Made by a program: the position numbers and the translations under genes. 64,000 bases of DNA from Perkinsus olseni (lineage: Eukaryota > Perkinsozoa > Perkinsida > Perkinsidae): contig JABANP010000006.1 in the NCBI GenBank assembly GCA_013115135.1, positions 62,001 through 126,000 of the forward strand, given 5' to 3'. The first letter of the stretch is position 1. Each line of letters opens with the position of its first letter. The notes beneath the pieces are model-generated. The model saw only the letters and a program-made list of their open reading frames with translations, was not told the origin of the DNA and ran no database searches. Of this stretch, positions 19,543 to 30,055 are shown piece after piece.

Positions 19543-22500
19543 TTGGGTGACCCCTCTCAGGTCGAACTCGATGAGTTTCTGTCTGCCCGATTTAAAGATA
19601 TGTCCCACGGATCGGGTGATGTATGCGGTCAATACTCCGCCTTCAGTAACGGCATTATCTCCGACTATCTTCGTTACGCTGTTGAGAGCGGGGACAGGAG
19701 CTCTGTGGCTGCCGTTTTACATTCTCTGCGCCATATTACAGCCGAAAGGAGCTCCTCTGACGGACAGTTCGTGGCGCATATTCAAAAGGGCTTGGGGCGG
19801 GGGAACAAGCGGAAGCATAAATCGGTAGGAAGGAATTTCAAGGACAACCTTCTCTCGTCTTTATCTCAATTATTCCATCAGATTTCATGGGCCCTCAACC
19901 TGTTTTGCGTGCACCTGGATATCTGCCGCATCCAGTTTTTGTCGAAGAGCCGCGATGATCCGTCGTTGGCGGAAGCTTGTGACGAGGAGTGGAGTGCCGC
20001 GGCAGAATTATACAATAGCGTCGCTGTACACGTGGAAGATCTTCATCAAGCGGTGGTGCTAGGGAGGGGCGACGATGGGAAGACGGTAGGATAAGGTGGG
20101 ATAAAATTCCGATGCGGGGACTCGAACCCCGGTCGCGTGGGTGAGAGCCACGAATCCTAACCAGCTAGACTACATCGGATGTGTATCTTTTGTGGTTCCC
20201 AAATGGCGTACGTAGACAATTGCCATTCCTTCACATCATTTTTGCGCATCACCTGCGTCGTCGACTCGTTCATCGGATGAACTCCACCCGAACGCGGGTC
20301 TCCAAGGACTTTTGCGAGCAGTTCCGAGTCCTAGGCTCGCGAACTCTTCCCGATAGGTACAAGATGATCCCGAGTGGCAAGACATCAGCCCGGACATACC
20401 CCCAACGCCATGCGAATTTCTCGAGCGTTTCGTGCTTCCCCACTGCCTCTGGCAAATCCCATTCGTCGAACTCCAGCGCAGATGTCTAGAGCATCTCGAC
20501 TTCGACGTTGATGACGAGATCATGGACAGACTCTGGTCTCGAGTGGGTAGCCTTCCCGACAGACAGGTGAGCGCATGAGAGGCACCGGTGGACTTGTCGC
20601 AGGCGATTTAATTCTAGCTCGAGGATCGACGAGATATAGCCCGAAATCGAGCCGAGAATAGCATAGTCGAAGAAGAAAAGGCTGAGGGACTGGAGGAAGC
20701 AGAGGCAGAGTTCGCCGATACCAATCCACCGAGAAAGTCCCGGAAGTCGATCGAGGAGGCCGTGCAGGAGGAGGTGGGACCGTTGGAGATACCTGTTGCG
20801 AAGTGTGTCGCAGTGGCGCTCAAGGAATGCTCACAGGAGATTCGTATCCTGCCACGCCGACGTACAGGCCCTCGGTATACACGGACCATTTATTTCGGTC
20901 CATATGTCGTCCTATCATCGCAGACTTCTGTATCACTCCTACCAGATCACCCGTCGGAGGAAGTCTGCGATGGAAGGAGAAGCTGCGGGGCGGAAGCCAG
21001 GTTTGGTGCAAAACCCTCCCGTCGAGCGAGGCAGACGGATGGAACGGTGAGCCACTATGGCGTTCGACCAGTAGAGCTACTTGCAGAGCCTCTCACGGGG
21101 AAATACGCAACAGGAATCGTTGCTTCTCCCGACAATGGAATGACCATACCTGGATCGATAGCCCTCTGTGGAGAGGACAGTGCCTCCCGTTGCACTCTCC
21201 AAGAATAAAATTCGTCTATCGTGATGCTGCAGCATCGTGATTCGTTTTCATCAGCCGTAGATAGGCGTCATCATTTTTGGTAAACGTGTTGAATTCTCGG
21301 ATTTGCCGGGCTCAATCAGTTAGGCCTCTAATCGTCCTGGCTCTCTGTAAGATACAACCGTAAACCCAAAGCACCAAATATTGAAGTACGCCAGCACGTC
21401 CCAGGAGGAAGCTTCTACGATGAATGTAACGCGGTGGGAACCCCTCAAAGCCCAACCGGAATATTCATGTTACGGTGTTTTAGATGAGCACTTCGGCAAT
21501 AGCCTTCTTGGTCACGGAGACGAGTCCCTTTCGCCGCTTGCTGGACGTATTCGGCTCAGCGCTGAGGCTTTCGACCCTCCTGGAAGTAGGCCACTGTCTC
21601 GAACATCCTCCAGTCGAGCTCATGCCAGTTGAATTTGGATCTTCCCTGATCTCTCCGGCCCAATGGCGATGCTGCGCTCTTGCCTTCCATACAAGCTGAC
21701 GTTCCCAAGAAGGCCTCGCCAGTCAGACGACCGAGGGTTTTGGTCCCGGCCACACCTCTGACGATTGAGCGCCGACGAGGAGAAATGGCGGAGAGTCAAG
21801 GATGGCACGGTGCTGGTGCCTTCGGCAGAGTGAGGGGGATTTCTGAGTGCCCCTCAAGTAGAGATTGTTCATCCCCAGCGCCTGGCGCTATCCAATTTAC
21901 CGTCTGTCAAGCTGCACAGAATCCTCTTCTAGTGTCAAAATATGGCCGCAAAAATAAATCGCTAATCTTGGGTTTTGCCTGATTCTTATAGGTTACTCCT
22001 ACCGAACATAACAGGCGGCTGTTCACTCCCGCTCGCTCTGCGGTAAGTAACCTGAATCGTTGTCGGAATGCGGGAGAGGCGTTTTCATTTCAGTCTGGTT
22101 CCCGTAGTCTCTTCTCGCCAGGGGAAGTGCCACAGTTGCCAGCACTCCCGTTGGAGGCCACAATGGCCTCGTTTGACATGACCACCCCGTCACCCACTAC
22201 TCGGGGCCGACGGTCGATGCTCCACAGCCGTTCCGTGTGCAAGCGTAGCGCTAGGAAACTACAAGAGCCTGAACCGATGAACTTGGCGGCTAAGGTAATG
22301 TGACTATGATTCACGCGTATCACGCGGAGATGAAAAACCGGAAAATCTCCCTTCGGCCAGGCAGTCTTCGCTCTCTGCTGTTCCTCATCGCAGCGCCATT
22401 AGTTTATTTCCGAGACGTCCCCCCACTCTTGCGATCTCCTCGAAATCCATTACGCAGCGTTGTCAGTATTGCTTTGCTCCGAGTAAACTATACGCGGGTT

Positions 22501-22841
22501 AGTATCTTCTTCTAGGTTCTGCAGAGCCCTCTAGCCACAGTACAGGAGGAGTACCATGCTGAGGCGGTAGTAACTATCATTACGTACCTATCGATCATCA
22601 GTCGTGGTCCTGGCAGGAAACAGCCCCGGCGACCTCCCCCGAGGATTTGGTCGCGAGCGGCGCTCCCTCACTCGCTCCTTCTCCCGGCTCCGGCCCCGCT
22701 TTTGAAGTGATCCAGTCGCCAAGACGTCAGCGACGCAAGCGACGGAGCGAGGCTGTGGTGGATAACTCCGTGAATTGCTCGGTCGAGAGTAACGGGGCCC
22801 TTCCCACGGCTTCGAAACGAAGAAAGCGGGTACCTGCTTGA
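19543..22841 (+). CDS. Large unrecognised protein, Ser/Pro-rich with basic C-terminus
   Basis: Chain of plus-strand exons. Blocks include ELDEFLSARFKDM (19560), EACDEEWSAAAELYNSVAV (19975), DDPEWQDISPDIPPTPCEF followed by LERFVLPHCLWQIPFVELQ (20364-20570, ending at a GTGAGC donor), a Glu-rich helix VEEEKAEGLEEAEAEFAD (20618-20800), then low-complexity exons with S/T-P sites (RRLFTPARSA, SRSLFSPGEVPQLP, DMTTPSPTTRGRR). The last exon (22619-22841) ends ASKRRKRVPA and contains RRQRRKRR, so nuclear localisation is likely. An antisense tRNA-Glu lies in the intron at 20085-20190. The start is unresolved; a coiled-coil stretch at 19308-19400 (RLEARLYRDLYRLEKTKR) may be its first exon. Function unknown; the S/T-P sites suggest phosphorylation, as inference. 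Confidence 0.5.
20108..20179 (-). tRNA. tRNA-Glu(CTC): tRNA-Glu (anticodon CTC)
   Basis: On the minus strand, TCCGATG pairs with CATCGGA. The anticodon stem CGTGG/CCACG encloses CTCTCAC (anticodon CTC), and the T arm is CGGGG TTCGAGT CCCCG. The A-box (TAGTCTAGCTGGTTA) and B-box (GGTTCGAGTCC) are canonical. It lies antisense in an intron of the plus-strand gene ending at 22841. Confidence 0.95.
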
Positions 22842-23125
22842 TGACCCGTGACCGAGGGTAGTTTTTCCGCTGAATATTCATCTGGCGGAGTTGTGGCCGT
22901 TTTTTAATCCTTGACAATGTAGCTGTAGCATGCTGAGCTTTCCAATTGCCAGTACAATTTATGCCATGGACCGATTCTCTAGCTATGTCGAGTTGGGATC
23001 CTTCGGCCGGGAAAGGTCTTACGTGCTTCGCAGGCCGCCTTGTTGGTTCTAGTGATGTGGGTGGGTCAAATGGTAAAGACTGCGCTACTGCCCAGCTTAT
23101 CGTGTTGAGGTCGCTTTTCTCGTAC

Positions 23126-26100
23126 ATGGCCTGGCGTTCCTCGTCGACGTCGAACACCGGGCTCATTGAGAATCTTCAAAGGAATGGAGTAATTGCATCG
23201 AAGGCGGTCTTCCAGGCCATGGTCCGTCTGGGAGAGTGACTTCTTCATCATGGTCCCGGTCCGTCTGGCAATAGCTAGGTCTCTGGATCTTTGTCGCTGT
23301 TTCACTTTTATTCAATCATATGAATGTGCGTGCCGGGAGTTCTGAAATTTATTCCCCCAGATCGTATCAGAGACATCGCGAACGCCGCATGCGGAGGAGG
23401 TTCAGTCGTGCTTTCATCCATGTCATTATTGTTGCCATTGTCTGCGCCTCTCATTCCGGGAACGTGCCGTGACCTTCAAGTTCAAGATCCGGTTCTGGGA
23501 GCTTCTACGATAGTTGCAACATGGTGGACACTTTTGCATTCTTACCGAATATTCATTTCATGATCGTACCAGATCAGCACTTCGTTGGAAGTACATTCCC
23601 AATCCGATGTATCTCTTTCGCTGCATGTTTGTTATTTCACAGATATCAGTTGACCGAGGTAACTATGTTCTTGAAAGAGCTAGGGCGTACGAAGATTCGC
23701 CGCAGTATATCGGCCACAGTGCAACTATAAGTGCTCCCCACATGCATGCCCATGCGTTGGAACTATTAGAACCGTTCATAGTCGGAGGAGCTAAGAAGTA
23801 GGAATCCGTCCATTCTGATGCGGAATGACTGAAACGTAGCCACATCGTGGCGTATTCTGGCGTATCTTTCTCACGCCAACTCAACAGCTCGTTGCCAGTG
23901 CCCAACTTATTTATCATTGAAATGCCCTACTAAACGTATCCTTCTTACTATTAGAAGCCTTATCGCAGTAGCCTGGGCGTCCCATTCAATAAGAGAGTCA
24001 TCAGATCCTACAGTGATTCTCCTTACATAATCTATTCCCACAGACATATCATAATTATCGCACCGACCTGTTCGTCTGTATTGTTGATCGTTCTTTCGTA
24101 TCACATGAGAGCAGGCATACGATCCAGCATCGATTGAATTAGCTTAGCGTATCTTATCATCGTGTACTCGCCTATCCTCCTGTCTGTATTGCAATAAATG
24201 GAGGACTGTCGTTTCGATTTTTGCCGCTTGGATCTCTCCTGTCTTAAGACCGATGCCTCTCGTTTAGGATTCTCGATGTTGGCAGCGGTAGCGGCTACTT
24301 GGCTGTGTGTATGGCCCGGTTGGCTGGCGCGACAAGCAAGGTCGTGGGCATCGAGTGAGTAACGCAAGCTTGAGGGGTGATAATGTCAATCAATTCGCTG
24401 ATGTTTTGATCTGATTTGTTTACTTCGTGCACTGCAATGGTGATCATGCGTAGGCAGGAAATCGCGCTGTGTACTTCGCATGATTTTTATTGATCGTCAT
24501 CTTCCCGGAAGATGTTAAGGCACGATTCTTCCGACTCATTAAAACCCTAGCCGAAGAAAGTGACCTTCTTCACGGGAAGATGTCTTCGGACCTGAACGCG
24601 CTTCACTCGTGTGACAGCAGGATCTTCGGACTCGGATAATTGCAACTTCCGATCGTTTGATCGTGCAACCCGAAACTCGGAGGTGCGTGAACTTAATCTG
24701 CGGCGCTTGAACGCCTTAACCGATTGGCTCGACGCGTAGTGCCACGGACTGGAAGTCTACTCAGTGTAGATGGCTGGGAGGTTTGGTAGATGATCTTGAG
24801 AGAACGGGAGTGTTCAAGCAGCCGAAGGTCTGCGAGGAGACCGCGAACGGTTCAGAGTCTCGTAGTCAGGAGAATGCTGCGAGACACGCATGTAGAATTG
24901 TGCAACATGATCCTTGCTTCGGGGATAAATTGTCGTAGAGGTGTAGCTTCGTAGTTGCAACCATGGTCGAGGCTGAAAGTCGAGGTGCAACATGGGAGGT
25001 GGGCTCGGCGAGCTCTGATACTCCGTACTAGACTACGATGGCCGGTGATCGGAGGCTGAAATACCGGAAACTCTGGTGGATTGTTACATACTTCCTGGTG
25101 GCCTTAGAAGAGGTGTTCTGATCGACGGGGTGGACTAACAAGCAAACGGGACGCGGAAGTCGATCTTTGGTATCGCACGCTACGCAGAGGCGGAATATGG
25201 AGATTATGCTCCAGTTGACGAGGAGCGGCCTTTGCGGACCGAACTGGGATGGGACATTGGTCTTGGAAACAGACGCCAGCGAGACTGGCTTCGGCGGTGT
25301 CCTCATCCAGACGGAGGTCACCTCTGACAGACTGTCACTAACAGTGACCTGTCGGACGTTATTCTTCGGCAATAAGAAGCTGCCGGCAGAGAGTTATGGT
25401 CCACTATGGATCAGTTCTATCGCCGGGGTGAACTTCCTGGAATGCGTGCGCTTCCTTGTGCTCCTAGGCTAGGCGCTACCTTTGTCGTATTTCACGTCAG
25501 TCGAGCTGCCCTCTTGCTCGGCAACCTCCAGAGTTTATCTATTTTGCTCAGTCTAGGGTAGACTGTCTACCCAAGGGCATGTTGGTTTGCAGTCTGCGCG
25601 GATATCACAAGTCTACGTCTATATCTACGTCGTTGACTGTTGGAGGTGGCTCTTCGTTCAATTGGGCGAGCATATCATTGTCTTCATGTTTGCGAGGATC
25701 CCGTCTTTAGCGGTGGCGGATCCACAGCCGCATTGAATTATCAAACTTCGACAACGGCATACACTGCTCGCACGAATTGATATGTTTGGAGCCGTTGGAA
25801 TGAACCTCACTTCATTGGTGTTGCTCAGTTATATAGCACCCTTGGTGGAGTTCTCTATCGCAAATGTCGAGAAGCAGGATGGCGATCTGTTAGCGTCCAA
25901 TCGCCTTGAACTTGTGGAGGGGGACGGGTAGGTCGAAGCTTCAGCCTGGCCTTAGTACTGTGAAGTCGTCGTGCACATCAAATCGCGCGCAAAATCCTCT
26001 GGTATTGTTGTAGTACAACGATACAACGGGTACATGTACAACGGTAGTAGTACACTATTCATACGTGGACCCGACTCATGGAGCACTTATAGGATTTTTG

Positions 26101-26553
26101 ATATCACGCCTGCGATCGGTCAGGCAGTTATCTTACCGTGTGAACTAGACTCTGTTATATCCTATTGCTGAACCGTTCAGAAAAGCCTTCATCTCCACGG
26201 CTACGCGGAGCCGGTCCGTGTGAGCTCCTCTATAGGTGGTCCGGTTATGAAGCTGAGGCACCGTACGACGCGATCCACGTTGGCGCAGCAGCGGAGAGTG
26301 TCCCGAAAGCTCTGGTAGATCAGCTCAAGCGAGGCGGAAGGATGGTGATCCCTGTCGGCGCGTACGGTGGTTCGCAAGTAATTCGGATCCTAGGTCCTCT
26401 CGTCAGCTCCCGCGTCCTTTTGGTCAGATATTTTACCAAATCGACAAGGACGAGACCGGCGCGGTGACGAAGCACCCGCTGATGGGAGTTCAGTACGTAC
26501 CATTGGTAAAGCCGAGAGATATGGCTAGCAGCGATGATAGTGACGAACTGTAG
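23126..26553 (+). CDS. PCMT: Protein-L-isoaspartate O-methyltransferase
   Basis: Repairs isoaspartyl residues in aged proteins with S-adenosylmethionine, in the cytosol. The ATG at 23126 gives [20 protein letters not shown], matching the family N-terminus. Exon two (about 23648-23799) has [20 protein letters not shown], the substrate-binding block. The 24270-24358 exon has the SAM motif [12 protein letters not shown]. The 25837-25929 exon reads [20 protein letters not shown]. Later exons give [20 protein letters not shown] and [11 protein letters not shown] (26243-26381), and finally [11 protein letters not shown] with TAG at 26551-26553. All family blocks are present in order. The 1.5-kb intron 24359-25836 is far longer than its neighbours and holds a retroelement remnant and palindromes. 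The acidic tail (SSDDSDEL) is an addition. The reading-frame join across the long intron is not resolved. Confidence 0.88.
24498..24514. repeat. Odd palindrome in the long PCMT intron
   Basis: Arms CATCTTCC/GGAAGATG around C24506. The arm sequence GGAAGATG recurs as a single copy at about 24575. Confidence 0.8.
25167..25475 (+). mobile_element. Ty3/gypsy-type pol remnant (RNase H region)
   Basis: About 60 codons carry the start of a retrotransposon RNase H domain: [20 protein letters not shown] (active-site Asp in TDAS), then [16 protein letters not shown] in place of the usual kL..aE..Y pattern. Between the two lies a palindromic run (TGACAG, A, CTGTCA at 25325-25337). No reverse transcriptase core, integrase, gag or LTR is visible nearby, so this is a fragment inside a PCMT intron, in the same orientation as the host gene. 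Confidence 0.6.
25549..25572. repeat. Overlapping palindromes in the PCMT intron
   Basis: CAGTCTA and TAGACTG pair around a GGG loop (centre 25557). The overlapping arms GGGTAGAC/GTCTACCC pair around T25564. The centre spacing is 7 bp. Confidence 0.8.
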
Positions 26554-26984
26554 ATTGTCGCCAAAAACATTTATTACCAGTTCTTGTGATACGTCATTTC
26601 ATCAAGTAAGAGAACACTGCTTGAATTTACTCTCCAGCTGTTCCGTTCACAAGCGGCTGTTGCTGTTGGGGGGGCATAGTATGGCTCGATATGTTTAACA
26701 ACGGCATGTGAAGCGTCACATGCTTGGCTGAAACACTGAACGGAAGGAATCCTTGTATTCTCTACAACGTCTATCCTTCTCTTGCACGAAAACCGTCGGG
26801 CGGTCCGGCGCCGGTTCGAAAAGGTTCCGTAGCGAGTTTAACAAGACCTACTAGTGACTGCGAGGGAAGAGAGGTTGGTGATATGTGGGTAGAGTCGATA
26901 GGTGCGCTTTTTTCATCTTCGACGGACCTCGGTGGCTGCGGACCGGGGCGTGCAATGAAGAAACAGGTGGTTTAATACCCTACC

Positions 26985-28824
26985 ATGTCCAACCCGACGC
27001 TGCGCCCCCCAGGACAATCGCCTCCGGCCCCGTCCCCAATGAGGGTGTCGTCTGTTACGCAGGGCAGCACCGAGCATTGGCGGGTAGGAGGACTCTCTGG
27101 ATGTCTTTCTACCATGGCACATCTCCCAGGTCGTTGAAACCATTTTTAGCAAATTTACGGATGCGCAGATCTCAGCTGTCTTGTTGCCCCTACTTAAAAG
27201 CAGGCCGGAGGCACTCCGACAAAGGGTGAGTCGGTGTGCAGCCCAGAATGCCCCTACTCAAGGTAGGGGCCTACTCAACACTCAAAAGAGTAGAATCGCT
27301 GGTGCTAGAGTCAACCAACTACAGCGTGCTGCGCGTCCAGTTCACAGCCGTCTTGAATGGTCGTTAGCCATACGCACTTTCCCAAAATCGCGTCCGTGGC
27401 CTGCCGGAATCGATAGCTGTGCAGGTTCTCGTGGCTGCGCTATCCCTCGCTCACAGCGAATTAGGCGAATCTATCAATTCCACAGCGTCAACACCGGGGT
27501 CTCCTGTGGGGTGTCCTTCGAGTCCGTCTACGAGCAGCAGTGCCGGCGGTGGCGGCGGCATAGCGCTCCCGCGGAGCTTGCTCCACCCCCTCACTGGCCG
27601 CGAGTTGCACGGTAGGAAGCGGTGTTCCGAATCGGTGTAAATACTCGGTGTATCGGGAACGCTGGAGGGCATTCGCGATTTGACTGGGTTCCTCCGTGGA
27701 TCAGTTGGCGCGCTTTTACTCTACGAGGCAGAGAGTACAATGACTCGTCGCCCACATCATCGAGAAGCTTATAAACTGAAATTGGGGGACTTGAACGATT
27801 TATTAAAAGAGGTTCTCTGTCTTTTCGCGCGTAGGATTCATGTCTTTCCACATGTTTTTCAGCTGGACTCAATAGGTTGAGGAATGCTGGCTATGTCGTC
27901 CGACGCAATCACTGATGGAATTCGATAGCGTGGCCATCTCAGGATCGGCGGAAGCGTCGGATGAGAGCAGTGTTAAGAGCTACGCTCATAGCACCATACG
28001 GCTTCTTGGGAGAGACTCAGTCGGCTTCGCATCCGTAGAGCAGGTGAATCGCGCCGGGATTGCTGCCGCCTGAACTCGCAAAAGTGAGTCTGCGTGATAT
28101 TCAGGAGGAGCAGCCGGCGATAGCACACCAGTTCCGTATCGTGAATGATAGCGGTGAGCAGTTCACAGTGAACGTGGCACCCAACTCAACGCCTTCATGC
28201 GACTGCCCCGCATTCGTCGCCGCACCCGACTTTTGCTGCGAGTGAGTGTCGGCTCCTTACCTCACTCTGCCTTGTTATGAAGCCGCGTTCAAACCCAGGC
28301 ACTTGCTTTTCGTTTACGTACAAGTGCTCAAGTTACCCGCAGCGAGACAGGCAGTTGCCGAAGCCCTGAAGAAGCCCAGCATCTTCGAAGACATCGAGCG
28401 AGAGCAGAATGTCTCAGGGCTGCACCAGTGCCAAATCTGCTTCAAACTTGAGGGTCGCGGGCCTTTTGTGATGACCTGTGGCGGTTGCGGCGGAAGAATG
28501 TGCGTCCCCGGGTGATCCGAATCATCCCTATGTTACGTTTTCATGGACGGGCTCGTGGAACTGAACTGTCGGACGATGCTTGATAGCAGCCGAACTACCC
28601 GAGACGCCGAATGAGCTCGAGCAGCACATCTTTCACTGTCAATCTGCGTACACTGGCTACCAACTCGGTAGCCAGTGTAGTACCAAGCCTCCGGACTTCA
28701 TGCTCCTGACGTTGTGGATATCAGATATCATAAGAAGTGTCACAATGTGTGGCTCGCTCATTACAGGCAGCTGGCGGAGAGTTCTGGAACTGCGGGCCAG
28801 TTCGCGACCCTACCAGGGACGTAA
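26985..28824 (+). CDS. SWIM zinc-finger plus RING-like protein, probable E3 ubiquitin ligase
   Basis: The ATG at 26985 gives a Pro/Ser-rich start (MSNPTLRPPGQSPPAPSP). The next exon has a helical block, VVETIFSKFTDAQISAVLLP (about 27130-27230), then a Ser/Gly-rich linker (27420-27610). A SWIM zinc finger spans an intron: CDCPAF at 28198-28215 and CCEH completed across the splice at 28242/28299, followed by LLFVYVQVLKLP. A RING-like segment follows (HQCQICFKL, VMTCGGCGGRMC, then YHKKCHNVWLAHYRQLAESS in the 28725-28824 exon). The SWIM-then-RING order is that of ZSWIM2-type ubiquitin ligases; the ligase role is inference from that. The end at TAA 28822-28824 could instead be a splice site (GTAAGT). 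An intron holds a 13-bp hairpin at 28649. Confidence 0.6.
28649..28679. repeat. Perfect 13-bp hairpin
   Basis: The arm TACACTGGCTACC (28649-28661) pairs perfectly with GGTAGCCAGTGTA (28667-28679) across the loop AACTC. It lies in a probable intron of the SWIM/RING gene. A shorter palindrome (GATATC, A, GATATC) follows near 28718. Confidence 0.85.
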
Positions 28825-29461
28825 GTTTGCGTGACGGTTGCTCGGCTCCGTGTTGTCGAGGTCTCGAACCCCGGATCGTTCTCAGGGTACCGGCTCTCTG
28901 CTCTCGCTGTGCCCCACCGATAATTAGACTCGTGGAGACGAATGGCACGGTCCTCAAGATAGTGACCGCCTCATACAGTCTCCCTTGAAGGTGAACACTT
29001 GAATGGAATGCCTACTTAGTGTCAACATGCGCGACATGGATGATGCTTGATCTTCGGCATCGATAGTGAATATGACATGACGTAATGGCAGATTTCCCCA
29101 CTGCGGAACGGTTCTGTAAACGTCCCTCTCAGGTAGATAGGAGCTGGTGGCTCTCTGCGGAATATGTCCACTTGCGCGTTTCGAAGTCTCACATTTGGGC
29201 CTGTTGCGTTAGTTCCATAGTCAGGATCGTAGCAATTGTTCAAGTGACGATACGTTGAGCGATCCCACTCTTCACGACGCCTCATTGACGACCTTTATCG
29301 GGCCGAGAACATCCGAATGCGTTTCAGACGGTGGAGAAGCGGTAGCAATGGACTCAGAGTAAGCTTAGTCGCAACACACATACCGAGCCATGGCATGAGT
29401 ACGAGCGGGGTGGGCTGGCCGACGCCTGTTATCGGGATTCGACTTCACCTTTTCGGATGAA

Positions 29462-29902
29462 GTTCTCTTGTGTTCAGTTTTGCTACGTTGAGGATTGCGG
29501 CTCTCTGCCAAATGCGAATCGATGCTCATAAGAAACTCAAACTAAGCAATACTGAAATGGCGACTAAGATATCAGCGATAACCATTGGACATGCTAGCCA
29601 CTCTATGAGTTCCTGCAGTTCTTCCAGTTGCGCGGCTGTTAGCTCTCCGTGGACGTGGGATAAGCCTGCTGCTCAGCAGAGGAGCCAATGGAGCTGTCGT
29701 GGGCTTCCTCTCTTCAGTCGGGGACCTGTCACCGGGTCGTGAAGACTATCCAGTTCATTTCCTCGCAAGCTCGCACGCAACGCAGGCCACAGTAATGAAG
29801 CAGGCACCCGGAACGCCGAGCGTGATAAACAAAACGCTCGAACGTTACAGCAGCCTATTTCCGATCAAGAAACCGGGACCTCGCGAGTCCACGGCCGCGT
29901 GA
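29462..29902 (+). CDS. Unrecognised small gene, exons only partly resolved
   Basis: A helical stretch MRIDAHKKLKLSNTEMATKI (about 29512-29570) and a later exon GAVVGFLSSVGDLSPG followed by SVINKTLERYSSLFPIKKPG (about 29690-29902, stop at 29902) read like protein. The link between them and the start are unclear. No family was recognised. It is convergent with the minus-strand zinc-finger gene. Confidence 0.3.
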
Positions 29903-30055
29903 AAACCAGTGGTGACGTGACCTACGTCGAAGTATTGCTTGCCCTGCTGAGACGTCCCAACAGAGGAACGAAATTCGCTGGGAGACAAGCGGCTAGCGGA
30001 TGCACTCCGACGGGCGGTGCCTGAGACTCGTGATGGTAGGCCGGTTGCCGTTGGA

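Noticed and set aside
22588..23166. Long minus-strand open frame opposite the Ser/Pro-rich gene and PCMT exon 1
   Set aside because: It lies exactly over the last exon ending KRRKRVPA and over PCMT exon 1 on the plus strand, which have better motifs and splice sites. Its Arg/Ser-rich composition is the mirror of those exons.
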